Positions 33,978 to 43,139 are shown, counted from the stretch's first letter. The stretch: 43,189 nucleotides of DNA from JBCBJZ01 sp038522635 (GCA_038522635.1 JBCBJZ010000010.1:1-43189); one strand, 5' to 3'. A program made the numbers and translations. The notes: generated by a model not told the origin, from the sequence alone.

Positions 33978-34922
33978 TCAGGCGCCCGCCTGCATCAGCA
34001 TGCCCACATGCGCTGCCACCGAACGCTCCAACGCGGCCAGATCGTAGCCGCCCTCGAGCATCGAAACGAGCCGACCTTCGCAATGCTTATCGGCGACCTC
34101 TGCGATCTTGCCGGTTGCCCACACGAAATCGGCCTCGGTGAGCTGCAAATTGGCCAACGGGTCATCGCGGTGCGCATCGAAACCGGCGGAAATCAAAATG
34201 AGGTCGGGGCCGAAGTGGCGCAAGGCTGGCAACACGCGTGATTCGAAGGCGTCCTGGAACGGCTCCTTGCCATCGCCCGGACGCAGCGGCGCGTTGCAGA
34301 TATTGCCAACGCCCGTTTCACTGAGCGCGCCGGTGCCCGGGTAAAGCGGCATCTGGTGGGTGGAGGCGAAGAACAACGCCGGCTCGCGCTCGTAGATGTC
34401 CTGCGTGCCGTTGCCATGGTGGACATCGAAGTCAATCACGGCGACGCGTTCAGCACCATGGCGGGCGCGCGCGTACATGCCGGCGATCGCGACGTTGTTG
34501 AAGAGGCAAAAGCCCATCGCCGTGGTGCGCTCAGCGTGGTGCCCGCAGGGGCGGACAGCACAAAACGCGTTTGCGACGTCGCCGCCCATCACCGCATCGA
34601 CCGCATCAAGCCCACCGCTGACCGCCCGCATCGCCGCTTCCCATGTGCCCGGCGACATCACGGTGTCAGGATCGAGCCGGACGAGGTCTCCGCCCGGGGA
34701 GGGCGCACGCGCTTTCAGATCATCGACATAGCTTTTGGGATGCGCAGCGGTGATCGCCGCTTCCACATCGTCACGCCAAGGCGCCTGGCGTCGATCGAGC
34801 GCATCGAAGGCGTCGGCGGCCAAAGCCTTATGGACGCTGCGCATGCGGTCGGGGCGCTCCGGGTGCCCGGGCCCGGTATCGTGATCGATGAAACGATCGT
34901 GCGTAATGTAAAGCGTGGCCAT
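33978..34922 (-). CDS. Histone-deacetylase-family amidohydrolase
   Basis: A 314-residue arginase-deacetylase-fold protein. The catalytic parts are visible: GPGHPERPDRM (residues 17-27), PCGHHAE with the tandem histidines, the zinc ligand segment VIDFDVHHGNGTQDI, SAGFDAHRDDPL and EGGYDL. The bacterial members act on acetylated small molecules such as acetylpolyamines or on acetyl-proteins; there are no histones here. All metal ligands expected for the fold are present, so activity is likely. It is downstream of the SDR gene (39 nt) and upstream of xseB, probably one operon. Confidence 0.93.
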   Translation of the reverse strand: MATLYITHDRFIDHDTGPGHPERPDRMRSVHKALAADAFDALDRRQAPWRDDVEAAITAAHPKSYVDDLKARAPSPGGDLVRLDPDTVMSPGTWEAAMRAVSGGLDAVDAVMGGDVANAFCAVRPCGHHAERTTAMGFCLFNNVAIAGMYARARHGAERVAVIDFDVHHGNGTQDIYEREPALFFASTHQMPLYPGTGALSETGVGNICNAPLRPGDGKEPFQDAFESRVLPALRHFGPDLILISAGFDAHRDDPLANLQLTEADFVWATGKIAEVADKHCEGRLVSMLEGGYDLAALERSVAAHVGMLMQAGA

Positions 34923-34961
34923 GTGACCTTCCCCGTAACCTTGAGCGCGCCGAACGCAGCG

Positions 34962-35837
34962 TTAGCCGGCAACCTTCGTGAGCGGCACCGGCGGCAACGA
35001 CGTTTCCGGCACGAAGAAATCCGGCATCAGGTCGACGGCAGGGTTGACCCGGTAGCGGTCGAAGTCGCGCTCGCCATGCTCGTAAAGCAAAGTGTCGTCG
35101 ATAAAGAATTGGCCGGTGCAGCTTTTCGCGTCCTGCGTGAAGATCAGGTGGGCAGCATCTGCAAGGATGTCGGGCGTGCGGCTGGCCTGCATGAGTTTAT
35201 CGCCGCCGAGCAGGTTGTTGACGGCGGCGGTCGCGATGGTGGTGCGTGGCCACAGCGCGTTGACGGCAACGCCCTCGCGCGCGAACTCCGCCGCCATGCC
35301 AAGCACGCAAAGACTCATGTTGTATTTCGCGATCGTGTAGGCGACGTGCCCGGCAAACCACCGCGGTGCCAGATCAAGCGGCGGCGACAGCATCAAAATG
35401 TGCGGGTTCTCTGCCTTCCTGAGATGCGGGATGCAGGTCTTGGAGACCAGGAACGTGCCGCGCCCGTTGACGCCATGCATCAGGTCGTAGCGCTTCATTT
35501 CGGTCTGCAAGGTGGGTGTCAGCGAAATCGCGCTCGCGTTGTTGACGCAGATATCGATGCCGCCGAACGCGTCCACCGTCTTGGCGACGGCAGCTTCAAC
35601 GGCCGCTTCATCGCGGATGTCGCAAATCAGGGGAAGCGCCTTGCCACCAGCGGCCTCGATGTCGGCGGCGGCGGTGTGGATCGTGCCTTCAAGCTTGGGG
35701 TGGGGCTGATCGGTCTTTGCCGCGATCGCGACGTTGGCACCATCGCGGGCCGCGCGCAGTGCGATCGCGAGACCGATGCCACGGCTGGCGCCGGTGATGA
35801 AAAGTGTTTTGCCTTGGAGCGAAGTGGTCGCGGGCAT
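34962..35837 (-). CDS. HSDL2-like short-chain dehydrogenase
   Basis: A 291-residue SDR. The nucleotide-binding turn is FITGASRGIGLAIALRAARD (residues 13-32), the NNAS motif is VNNASAISL, and the active site contains YTIAKYN. The segment AAKTDQPHPKLEGTIHTAAADIE is characteristic of the HSDL2 group, known in animals as a peroxisomal/mitochondrial SDR with an SCP2 tail and in bacteria as a single-domain enzyme. The substrate is unknown; a lipid or acyl-CoA role is suggested by the acyl-CoA dehydrogenase and hydratase upstream. The start at 35837 gives the standard N-terminus. Confidence 0.9.
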   Translation of the reverse strand: MPATTSLQGKTLFITGASRGIGLAIALRAARDGANVAIAAKTDQPHPKLEGTIHTAAADIEAAGGKALPLICDIRDEAAVEAAVAKTVDAFGGIDICVNNASAISLTPTLQTEMKRYDLMHGVNGRGTFLVSKTCIPHLRKAENPHILMLSPPLDLAPRWFAGHVAYTIAKYNMSLCVLGMAAEFAREGVAVNALWPRTTIATAAVNNLLGGDKLMQASRTPDILADAAHLIFTQDAKSCTGQFFIDDTLLYEHGERDFDRYRVNPAVDLMPDFFVPETSLPPVPLTKVAG

Positions 35838-35903
35838 CGGGCTCCTCCCGTCTAGGGGTTGAGGGGTGCGTTTGGACGGCGTTGCGGCCTGCGTTTCGCG
35901 CCG

Positions 35904-37640
35904 TCATGTCACATTCGCATCGACCTGACCACGCGTTTGGCCGCCAGGGCTCGAAACCGACGGCGGGCTCGAAGCCGACGGCGGGCTTGTGGCGGATGCC
36001 GGTGCACGGCGGGCGATCAGCGCGAAGACCGCAGCCGGCAACGCGAAGGGCGCCACCAGCGGCACAAACAGCATAATGAATGCGAGCAGCCGGAAGAGAC
36101 GCGCGGCGACGTAGCCGATGAAGCCAGGGTACGCGCCCGCACGCTCGGGCGCCCAAACGGCACGCCACCAGCGCTGCGCGGTCCGCCATGCCAAAAGGCC
36201 CAGCGCCAACAGGGCGACGTAGAGCGCTTGCAGCCAGGACGGGATGCCCGGGATCACGCGGCGATCCAGTTCGAGCTGACGTTCGCGATTGGGAAACGAA
36301 AGCCACGCGCCGCGTGTGGTCACATCGCCGGTAAGACGCCCGACGACGGCTTCGTAATAGTCGCTCAACGTGCCACCGATCTGGTCGAGGGCATCGCGCG
36401 GGGCGGCGCCGTCGCGTGACAGCTGTGCCGTCAGCCGACCCCGCTGGGGCGCGCCGACCACAAGGTTCATGCCGCCTGCAGCGCGCGCGAACGCATCCAG
36501 CACGGCACCGAGCCGCGGCTGGCCTATCGCTTCGCCGAACCCTTTCAGCGCCACCGTCTGGTACAGCCAGGTCTTGGCGCCCGGCTGCGCGGTGGTGTCA
36601 GCCTGCATGATGATGAGGTTGACGTCGTGGCGGGCCGCCGCCGCGAACATCTCGGCCAGCGAAAGCGTTGAGGTGACGGTATTTTCATCTTCAAAGCGCA
36701 ACCGGCCGTCGGTGACCACGCCGCTGACCATCACCGTCTGCCCGCTCAGGCTTGCGAACGCCTCGATCAGCTTGGCCGGCTTCAGGCGCTCCGGTGCTGG
36801 CAAACCGGTTGGCGTGCTTTGTCGAGGGCGAGCGGGCAGACGCACCCCACCGGTGCGGTCAAGTGCGATCAGGCGGACGTGCGAAGACCGCAGCGGTTGC
36901 GACAACCGCCAGAGCGCTTCGCGCAACGCGGCGTGGGACGTGGGCAGGATGCTGACATGGGGCGACGCGACCACACTGAAGCGCGGCGCGCTGGCGCCCT
37001 TGCCCTGCTGTGGAAGCGGGGTCAGCGGCAGACTTAATGCACCATCGACCAAATGCAGCGACGCACGGTCACCCAGACGCTGCAGGACGTTAAGAGGTGC
37101 TTTGCGCTTGAAGAGCGCCTGCGCCGCAATCAGCACCGTGCGCGGCGCGCGTCCTGCCAGCAACGTCGGGGCGACGCGCTCAAGTTCGGCTGTGTTGGCG
37201 GCGGTGAAGCGTTCACCGGCCGCGTTGGCAAAGCGCCAGTGGCCGACATCCGTGTAGGTGACCGCGAGCGCCTGCCTGCGTCGGACGGTGGGCAAGCGTT
37301 GGAGCGCCGCACGGGCGTCTGCAAACGTGCCGTCACCGAGGTGCCCTTGATGGGGACCGACCGCAACAAAAAGCGGCGGCGGCGCGATCAGCGCACGCAG
37401 GCTTTGCGACCAGGCGTCGAACGTGCGCGACGTCTGCGCGCCAGCCGGTCCGGGACTAAGCGCACAGGCCATGGCGCCAACAACCGCCAACACGCTGGCG
37501 CGAACCGCGGCCTGATGCACCGCAAGCCGGGCCCGGCGCGAACCTGCGCAAGCAGAGCGTCCGCGATCTAGCCACGCGTGCGCGGCACGCGCGCCACGGG
37601 CAAAGGGCGCAAAAAACGAACCACCGACTTGAGCGTTCAC
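35904..37640 (-). CDS. Large predicted membrane/periplasmic protein of unknown function
   Basis: Up to 578 residues, starting with a GTG at 37640 that lies inside a family A repeat; a GTG at 37520 would begin just before the signal segment (VHQAAVRASVLAVVGAMACA). The following 430 residues are soluble, with beta/alpha features and no family I recognise (FVAVGPHQGHLGDGTFADA; VMVSGVVTDGRLRFEDENTV). Two membrane helices follow near residues 466-484 and 515-545 (LLAFIMLFVPLVAPFALPAA), and the tail is a short serine/proline repeat. It looks like a periplasmic domain anchored at the C-terminal end. It lies between the SDR and enoyl-CoA hydratase genes, all on the minus strand. Confidence 0.65.
   Translation of the reverse strand: MNAQVGGSFFAPFARGARAAHAWLDRGRSACAGSRRARLAVHQAAVRASVLAVVGAMACALSPGPAGAQTSRTFDAWSQSLRALIAPPPLFVAVGPHQGHLGDGTFADARAALQRLPTVRRRQALAVTYTDVGHWRFANAAGERFTAANTAELERVAPTLLAGRAPRTVLIAAQALFKRKAPLNVLQRLGDRASLHLVDGALSLPLTPLPQQGKGASAPRFSVVASPHVSILPTSHAALREALWRLSQPLRSSHVRLIALDRTGGVRLPARPRQSTPTGLPAPERLKPAKLIEAFASLSGQTVMVSGVVTDGRLRFEDENTVTSTLSLAEMFAAAARHDVNLIIMQADTTAQPGAKTWLYQTVALKGFGEAIGQPRLGAVLDAFARAAGGMNLVVGAPQRGRLTAQLSRDGAAPRDALDQIGGTLSDYYEAVVGRLTGDVTTRGAWLSFPNRERQLELDRRVIPGIPSWLQALYVALLALGLLAWRTAQRWWRAVWAPERAGAYPGFIGYVAARLFRLLAFIMLFVPLVAPFALPAAVFALIARRAPASATSPPSASSPPSVSSPGGQTRGQVDANVT
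35949..35984. repeat. 18-bp tandem duplication in coding sequence
   Basis: GCTCGAAACCGACGGCGG (35949-35966) is repeated with one change at 35967-35984. On the minus strand it encodes the tail of the large membrane protein (SPPSASSPPSVSS). It looks like a slippage duplication in a non-conserved tail. Confidence 0.7.
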
Positions 37641-37667
37641 ATCCCGCCTTTGCGCCCCAAGTTGCTT
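37604..37667 (+). repeat. Palindromic repeat, family A, copy 3
   Basis: It contains GGGCGCAAA, then ACCACCGACTTGAGCG, then CCTTTGCGCCCCAAGTTGCT, in the same order and spacing as 4694-4755 and, inverted, 9952-10014. Only the first hairpin is kept; the second hairpin of copy 1 is absent. It lies between the enoyl-CoA hydratase gene and the membrane-protein gene and overlaps the start of the latter. Confidence 0.75.
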
Positions 37668-37691
37668 GCGATCTGGTGCGTCGACGATGGC

Positions 37692-38471
37692 CTAGCCCGC
37701 CCGCTTCAGGCCTGAAAAGTCCGGTTTGCGCTTCTCAAAGAACGCCGCGAACGCCTCGCGCGCCTCCGCCGACGTCAAGCGCTCGCCGAAGACGCGCGCC
37801 TCTTCTTCGATGCGTGCGGTGATCGGCTCGATGTCGCCGCGGACGAGGCGCCGGGCGGCGGCCAAGGCGCCAGGTGGTTTGGCGGCAAGCTTGCGGGCCG
37901 CCTCCATCGCCGTCGCCTCCAAGGCGTCAAGTGCCACCACCTTGTTGACGATGCCCGCTTCATACGCGCGCTGGCCATCGAAGGCTTCGCCCAAACACAG
38001 CATTTCGAACGCGCGCTGGTAACCCATCCGCTGTGGTGCAAGCAGGCTCGACGCCGCCTCCGGCACCAGGCCCAGATCGAGGAAGGGCGTGCGCAAGCTG
38101 GCCTGCGGCGTCGCGTAGACCAGATCGCAATGGAACAGCAGCGTCGTGCCAACCCCGATCGCTAAGCCATCCACTGCGGCGATCATCGGTTTTGTGACGC
38201 GCGGCAACCGGCGGATGAAATCGAGCGACGGCGTTGGGATCGCGCCCTCACCGGCCTGCGCGCGGCGGACGAAATCGTTGATGTCGTTGCCGGCGCTGAA
38301 CGAGCCGCCTGAACCGATGAAGATGTGCGCGACGATGCCCTCTTCACGCTCGCCGCGGTCAAGCGCTTGCGACATCGCATCGTACATCGCACCGAGCAGC
38401 GCGTTCTTCTTCTCAGGCCGCGTCAGGCGTATCACCTGCACGCCCTCATCGATCGTGATTTCAATATCCAT
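37692..38471 (-). CDS. Enoyl-CoA hydratase/isomerase family protein
   Basis: A 259-residue crotonase-fold protein. MDIEITIDEGVQVIRLTRPE opens the family fold. FIGSGGSFSAGNDINDF (about residues 50-66) is the first oxyanion-hole segment, and KPMIAAVDGLAIGVGTTLLF (about 91-110) is the second. In the second active-site block, LGLVPEAASS keeps a glutamate near residue 134. It hydrates or isomerises enoyl-CoA in fatty- or branched-acyl oxidation, but the crotonase fold has many activities. GGAGG precedes ATG 38471. It lies 97 nt downstream of the acyl-CoA dehydrogenase gene and is probably in its operon. Confidence 0.9.
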   Translation of the reverse strand: MDIEITIDEGVQVIRLTRPEKKNALLGAMYDAMSQALDRGEREEGIVAHIFIGSGGSFSAGNDINDFVRRAQAGEGAIPTPSLDFIRRLPRVTKPMIAAVDGLAIGVGTTLLFHCDLVYATPQASLRTPFLDLGLVPEAASSLLAPQRMGYQRAFEMLCLGEAFDGQRAYEAGIVNKVVALDALEATAMEAARKLAAKPPGALAAARRLVRGDIEPITARIEEEARVFGERLTSAEAREAFAAFFEKRKPDFSGLKRAG

Positions 38472-38568
38472 GGGTCGATCCTCCAGCTCGGCGCATCTTG
38501 GGTGTCGCAAGGCTACACGGTTGGCGTGCTGCGCTTGAACAGGCTTGCGCGCTTCAAGGGTGCTGCGC

Positions 38569-40359
38569 CTAGCTTGCCAGCGCTTGGGGTGACAATTGCA
38601 AGACGCCTTCAGCGCCTTCCATGATGGTGGTCTGCAGGCCTTCCGCCGCACTTGCCTGCGTTTCAGCAAAGACGCGGGCCAGCGTGATCGCTTCATGCTG
38701 ATCATGGCCCATGTGTGACGCGGCCAGAGCCGCGCGGGCGAGATAGTGCGTGCCAGCCGTCAGGCCGAACAAGCGCAAGAACGGTGTTGCACCGGCCAGC
38801 GCTGCATCGGTCTCGCCGGGCAACGTCTCGAGCAACCAGGCGGCACTGTCACGCGTTGCTGCGATGGCGCTGGCGAGCCGATCGGCGGTGCGCCCGAAGC
38901 CCGGCAAGTTGGAGGCACGCACATCGTCCACCGTCGTTGCGCAGTCATCGAGGTAGGCGCGCAAGACCGCGCCCCCACCCATCGTCAGCTTGCGGGTGAC
39001 GAGGTCGATCGCCTGGATGCCGTTGGTGCCTTCGTAGATCGGCAAAATGCGCGCATCGCGGAAGTACTGCGCCGCCCCCGTCTCTTCGACGAAGCCCATA
39101 CCGCCGTGCACCTGCACGCCCATCGACGCAACTTCGCAGCCGATGTCGGTCGAGAACGCCTTGGCGATCGGGGTCAACAGGGCCGCTTCCTGATCGGCGG
39201 CCTGCCGCGCCGCATCATCCGTTTCGCCGTGGGCGCGATCCATCGCAGCGGCGGTCGCAAAGCAGATCGTACGCGCAGCCTGGGTCATCGCCTTCATGGT
39301 GACGAGCGTGCGGCGGATATCAGCGTGCTCGATGATCGGCACCATCTGATCGACAGGCGCATCCTTGGCCGTGCCGGGCGTCTTCCCTTGCGTGCGTTCA
39401 ACCGCGTAGGCGGTGGCCCGCTGCGTGGCCCGGTCGGCAAGCGAGACGCCCTGAACGCCAACCGCCAGGCGCGCCGCGTTCATCATGATGAACATGGCGT
39501 TCAAGCCGCGATTCACTTCGCCAACGAGGTAGCCAACGGCGCCATCGTTTTCGCCGTACTTCATGGTGCAGGTGGGGGCGGCGTGAATGCCCATTTTGTG
39601 CTCAAGGCCTGCGCAGATCACATCGTTACGCGCACCGAGCGAGCCATCATCGTTGACCATCATCTTGGGCACCAGGAACAGCGAAATGCCGCGTGTGCCC
39701 TGCGGCGCATCGGGCAAGCGGGCGAGCACGAAATGGATGATGTTTTCGGTGAGTTCATGCTCGCCGTAGGAGATATAGATCTTGGTGCCGCGCAGACGGT
39801 AGGTGCCATCGTCCTGCGGCGTTGCGGTCGTCTTGAGGAGCGATAGATCGGAACCGGCGTGCGGTTCGGTCAGGTTCATCGTGCCGGTCCACGCGCCCGC
39901 GATCATGTTGGGCAGATACTTCTCTTTCAGCTCATCAGAGCCGGTCGCGAGCAACGCCCCGATCGCGCCTTGCGTGAGGAGTGGGCAAAGACCGAACGAC
40001 AGATTCGCCGCGTTCCAGATCTCGCAAGCGGCCATCGCCACGGTTTCCGGCAGGCCTTGCCCCCCGTACCGGGCGGGGCCCGGCAACGCCGCCCAGCCGC
40101 CTTCGACGAACTGGTCGTAGGCTTGCTGCCAGCCTTCCGGCGTAGCGACTTTGCCATCGCTCAGTTGAGCACCAGCGAGATCGCCGGGGCGGTTCAACGG
40201 ATCAAGCACATCGGACGCGAACTTGCCGGCCTCTTCTACGATGGCGCGCACCGTCTCCTGGTCGAGCCCATCGAGATGGCCGGCCGCGACCATCTCTTCC
40301 AGCCGCCCGGCTGACTTGAGCGAAAGCATGATGTCGTCTACCGGAGCCTGGTACGTCAT
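38569..40359 (-). CDS. Long-form acyl-CoA dehydrogenase
   Basis: A 596-residue FAD enzyme, longer than the usual 380. After a short N-terminal extension (MTYQAPVDDIMLSL) come the standard domains: GGWAALPGPARYGGQGLP, the FAD/substrate block GAWTGTMNLTEPHAGSDLS (about residues 150-170), MGIHAAPTCTMKYG, the C-terminal helical domain with VQVHGGMGFVEE, and ILPIYEGTNGIQAIDLV. The EGTN segment includes the usual catalytic glutamate region. A further C-terminal domain of about 130 residues makes it resemble the DmdC/methylthiopropanoyl-CoA dehydrogenase type; substrate not proven. GAGGA precedes ATG 40359. First gene of a likely two-gene operon with the hydratase; a palindromic candidate operator lies upstream. 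Confidence 0.93.
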   Translation of the reverse strand: MTYQAPVDDIMLSLKSAGRLEEMVAAGHLDGLDQETVRAIVEEAGKFASDVLDPLNRPGDLAGAQLSDGKVATPEGWQQAYDQFVEGGWAALPGPARYGGQGLPETVAMAACEIWNAANLSFGLCPLLTQGAIGALLATGSDELKEKYLPNMIAGAWTGTMNLTEPHAGSDLSLLKTTATPQDDGTYRLRGTKIYISYGEHELTENIIHFVLARLPDAPQGTRGISLFLVPKMMVNDDGSLGARNDVICAGLEHKMGIHAAPTCTMKYGENDGAVGYLVGEVNRGLNAMFIMMNAARLAVGVQGVSLADRATQRATAYAVERTQGKTPGTAKDAPVDQMVPIIEHADIRRTLVTMKAMTQAARTICFATAAAMDRAHGETDDAARQAADQEAALLTPIAKAFSTDIGCEVASMGVQVHGGMGFVEETGAAQYFRDARILPIYEGTNGIQAIDLVTRKLTMGGGAVLRAYLDDCATTVDDVRASNLPGFGRTADRLASAIAATRDSAAWLLETLPGETDAALAGATPFLRLFGLTAGTHYLARAALAASHMGHDQHEAITLARVFAETQASAAEGLQTTIMEGAEGVLQLSPQALAS

Positions 40360-40427
40360 GGATGTCCTCGTTGATCCGTTCGCGGGTGGAGCGCGGTCGG
40401 CGCAGTGAGCTGAGCTGAGCGATAAGG

Positions 40428-40456
40428 TTGACGCTTACGTTAGCTACACCGTAGCT
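40428..40456. promoter_or_regulatory. Candidate regulator site upstream of acyl-CoA dehydrogenase
   Basis: Minus strand CTAACGTAAGCGTCAA (40428-40443) agrees at 13 of 16 positions with TTTACGTAAACGTCAA, my recollection of the site bound by LiuR-type MerR regulators of acyl-CoA degradation. Next to it, AGCTAC-ACC-GTAGCT (40442-40456) is a 15-bp palindrome. Both lie in the 218-bp divergent gap between acyl-CoA dehydrogenase and tsaC. Confidence 0.35.
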
Positions 40457-40577
40457 GTGCGCCTGCATGGCGTCCAGCGGCAGCGGCCTTGCGTCCCACC
40501 GCCTTGGCTGGCGTTGCACGGGCCGTCGCCTAAGGTCCGTCCGCAGCACGCACGGACCAACGAAAAGTTGAACGCTC

Positions 40578-41570
40578 ATGAGCGTAAGCGCACCGCTTGA
40601 TCCTGAAACGTTGGCGCGGGCCGCTGACCTTTTGCGCAGCGGCGCGTTGGTCGCGTTTCCGACGGAAACCGTCTACGGGCTTGGCGCCAACGCCCTCGAT
40701 GATCATGCGATCGCGCGTCTTTACGCCGCCAAGGGTCGCCCGACGTTCAACCCGTTGATCATCCATGTGGCCACCCCTGCGCACGCGTTCGCCCTTGCTG
40801 AGGTCACGCCGGCAGCGCGCACCCTTGCGGACGCCTTTTGGCCCGGGGCACTCACGTTGATCCTACGGCGACGTGCGGACTGTGCGGTCTCGGCGCTCGC
40901 CAGTGCAGGCCTGGAGACGCTTGCGTTGCGGGTGCCGGCGCACGAGGCTGCGCGCGCCTTGATCGCGCAAGCTGGCGTGCCGATCGCAGCACCTTCCGCC
41001 AACCCTTCCGGCAAGATCAGTGCGACGCGCGCACACCACGTGGCGGAGGCCTTTGGCGAAGAAGTGGCGCTTGTCCTTGATGGCGGGGCATCAAGGCTGG
41101 GGCTTGAATCGACCATCGTCGATGCGACGGGGACAAAAGCGCGGCTGTTGCGGCCCGGCGCCGTTGCACTTGAAGCGCTGCAGGGCGTGATCGACGTTGA
41201 GACGGCACCGCCTTCGCTTGCCCAGGACGACGGCGCGATGGCGTCGGCCAACACCGCGGCCCCGGTCAGCAGCCCCGGACAGCTCGCCAGCCATTATGCA
41301 CCGCGCGCGACCCTGCAGCTCGACGCGCAGCACGTGGCGCCAGGCGAAGCTTTGCTTGCGTTCGGCGCGCCGCTTGCCACCGATGGCCCCGTGTTGAACC
41401 TCAGCGCACAACGCGATTTGGTTGAGGCGGCCGCTCACCTGTTTGCGCATTTGCATGCGCTCGATGCGCTTTCCCCCGCGGCCATCGCGGTCATGCCTAT
41501 ACCCTCGACCGGGCTTGGGTTTGCCATCAACGACCGCCTGCGCCGTGCCGCAGCACCCCGGCCCGATTAA
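40578..41570 (+). CDS. tsaC: Threonylcarbamoyl-AMP synthase (Sua5/YrdC)
   Basis: A 330-residue Sua5-type enzyme that makes threonylcarbamoyl-AMP for the t6A37 modification of ANN-decoding tRNAs. The YrdC core (residues 1-190) shows VAFPTETVYGLGANA, YAAKGRPTFNPLIIHV, RVPAHEAA, PSANPSGKISAT and GLESTIVD. A linker (SPGQLASHYAPRA, about residues 230-245) leads to the smaller Sua5 domain, which has a shortened, less conserved C-terminal half. The enzyme is cytosolic and normally essential. It is divergent from acyl-CoA dehydrogenase. The stop codon falls in a short match to repeat family A. Confidence 0.95.
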   Translation: MSVSAPLDPETLARAADLLRSGALVAFPTETVYGLGANALDDHAIARLYAAKGRPTFNPLIIHVATPAHAFALAEVTPAARTLADAFWPGALTLILRRRADCAVSALASAGLETLALRVPAHEAARALIAQAGVPIAAPSANPSGKISATRAHHVAEAFGEEVALVLDGGASRLGLESTIVDATGTKARLLRPGAVALEALQGVIDVETAPPSLAQDDGAMASANTAAPVSSPGQLASHYAPRATLQLDAQHVAPGEALLAFGAPLATDGPVLNLSAQRDLVEAAAHLFAHLHALDALSPAAIAVMPIPSTGLGFAINDRLRRAAAPRPD

Positions 41571-41583
41571 TCGCCCGATGATC
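41562..41583 (+). repeat. Fragment resembling the end of repeat family A
   Basis: CCCGATTAATCGCCCGATGA (41562-41581) matches CCCGATAAATCGCCCGATGA in the closing arm of the family A element (4810-4829) with one difference, and it includes the tsaC stop codon. No other part of the element is present, so chance cannot be ruled out. Confidence 0.4.
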
Positions 41584-41693
41584 CAAGCGGGCCGCGCAAC
41601 GCCATTGATCGCTCTAGGCACTTGCGCGTTATACTGCGCCGCGCAGGCGCCCGCGCCTTCCCGCACGCCGCCATCGCCCTCAAGGTTGAAGCC

Positions 41694-43139
41694 ATGACCA
41701 CCGCCCTCAACGCTCCCGCGACGCAAGCCCCTGAACCGGCGCTGATCGAGCGTTTTACGCGCATCGTCGGCGAACAACACGCGTTGACCGATCCTGACGC
41801 GCAGCTTCCCTACCTGCGCGAATGGCGAGACCAGTACATCGGCAAGACGCCGGTGGTGCTGCGCCCTGGCTCCGCGCCGGAGGTCGCCGCCATCCTCAAA
41901 CTGGCCCATGATACGCGCACCCCGGTGGTCCCGCAGAGCGGTAACACGGGGCTTGTTGGCGGCCAGATCCCGCATGAGAGCGGGCATGAGGTGGTGCTGT
42001 CCACGCAGCGGCTCAACAAGGTGCGCGCGGTCGATCCATCCCGCACCTCCATGGTCTGCGAAGCCGGGGTCACGCTCGAAGAAGCCCATGCCGCAGCACG
42101 GGCCCACGGGCGCATGTTCGCGCTGTCGCTGCCGTCGAAGGGGTCCTGTCGGATCGGCGGCAACCTTGCCACCAACGCCGGCGGTGTAAACGTGCTCGCC
42201 TACGGCAACGCGCGCCAACAGGTGCTCGGCCTAGAAGTCGCGCTCGCCGACGGGCGGCTGTGGGACGGTCTTCGCGCGCTCAAAAAGGACAACACCGGTT
42301 ACGATCTCAAGGACCTGTTCATCGGCTCAGAAGGGACGCTTGGGATCATCACCGCCGCGGTTTTGAAGCTCCTGCCGCAACCGGCCGAACGGGCGACCGC
42401 GGTGGTGGCGCTCGCCTCACCTGCGCAAGCGCTCGATCTGTTCATGCGCGCCCAGGATCAGGCCGGCGCTGACCTGACGGCGTTTGAGTTGATGGCGCGG
42501 CTGTGCATCGAATTGGCCGTCGCACACGTGCCAGGCTGCCGCGATCCACTGGCTGTGCCTTACCCGTGGTACACGCTGATCGAGATTTCATCGCTACGCG
42601 AAGATGGTCGCGCGCAGGCGACGCTCGAAAGCGTCCTCGGTGCAGCGCTTGACGACGGTGTGATCCTCGATGCGGCGATCGCGCAATCGGAGCGCCAGGC
42701 GATGGAACTATGGCGCCCGCGCGAGGGCGTGTCGGAGGCGCAAAAGCCGGCTGGCGGCAACATCAAGCATGATGTCTCCGTGCCGATCGCGCAGATCCCG
42801 GCGTTCATCACCGCAGCCGATGCCGCCGTGAAACGCGTGTGTCCCGATGCACGTCCGATCGCGCTTGGCCACTTCGGCGATGGCAACGTGCACTACAACG
42901 TCATCCAGCCACCAGGGATGGAGCGCGCAGCCTTTCTCGCGCGCTGGGATGAGATCGCCTATGAGGTGCACGGTGTTGTAACGCGCATGGGGGGCTCGAT
43001 CTCGGCAGAGCACGGGATTGGCCGGCTCAAGCGGCGGCAGTTGGCCCAGGTGAAGGCGCCGGTGGAGCTGGAGATGATGCGAGCGATCAAGCGGACCTTC
43101 GATCCCAACGGCATTCTCAATCCGGGCAAACTGCTGTGA
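41694..43139 (+). CDS. FAD-linked D-2-hydroxyacid dehydrogenase
   Basis: A 481-residue flavoprotein of the vanillyl-alcohol-oxidase fold. The FAD-binding block is VPQSGNTGLVGGQIP with GSCRIGGNLATNAGG and GNARQQVLGLEVALADG (residues about 85-190). The C-terminal metal/substrate block contains GHFGDGNVHYNV and GSISAEHGIGRLKR, as in D-2-hydroxyglutarate and D-lactate dehydrogenases. The product oxidises a D-2-hydroxy acid and passes electrons to an acceptor that is not identified here. MTTALNAPATQAPEP at 41694 is the chosen start; the frame extends to 41622 but the leader is not conserved-looking. It follows tsaC by 123 nt on the same strand. Confidence 0.92.
   Translation: MTTALNAPATQAPEPALIERFTRIVGEQHALTDPDAQLPYLREWRDQYIGKTPVVLRPGSAPEVAAILKLAHDTRTPVVPQSGNTGLVGGQIPHESGHEVVLSTQRLNKVRAVDPSRTSMVCEAGVTLEEAHAAARAHGRMFALSLPSKGSCRIGGNLATNAGGVNVLAYGNARQQVLGLEVALADGRLWDGLRALKKDNTGYDLKDLFIGSEGTLGIITAAVLKLLPQPAERATAVVALASPAQALDLFMRAQDQAGADLTAFELMARLCIELAVAHVPGCRDPLAVPYPWYTLIEISSLREDGRAQATLESVLGAALDDGVILDAAIAQSERQAMELWRPREGVSEAQKPAGGNIKHDVSVPIAQIPAFITAADAAVKRVCPDARPIALGHFGDGNVHYNVIQPPGMERAAFLARWDEIAYEVHGVVTRMGGSISAEHGIGRLKRRQLAQVKAPVELEMMRAIKRTFDPNGILNPGKLL

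Noticed and set aside
34356..35855. Long plus-strand open frame of 499 codons opposite the HDAC and SDR genes
   Set aside because: It is antisense to two well-supported genes and has R/H/D-rich composition with no domain. Long antisense frames are expected in high-GC DNA.
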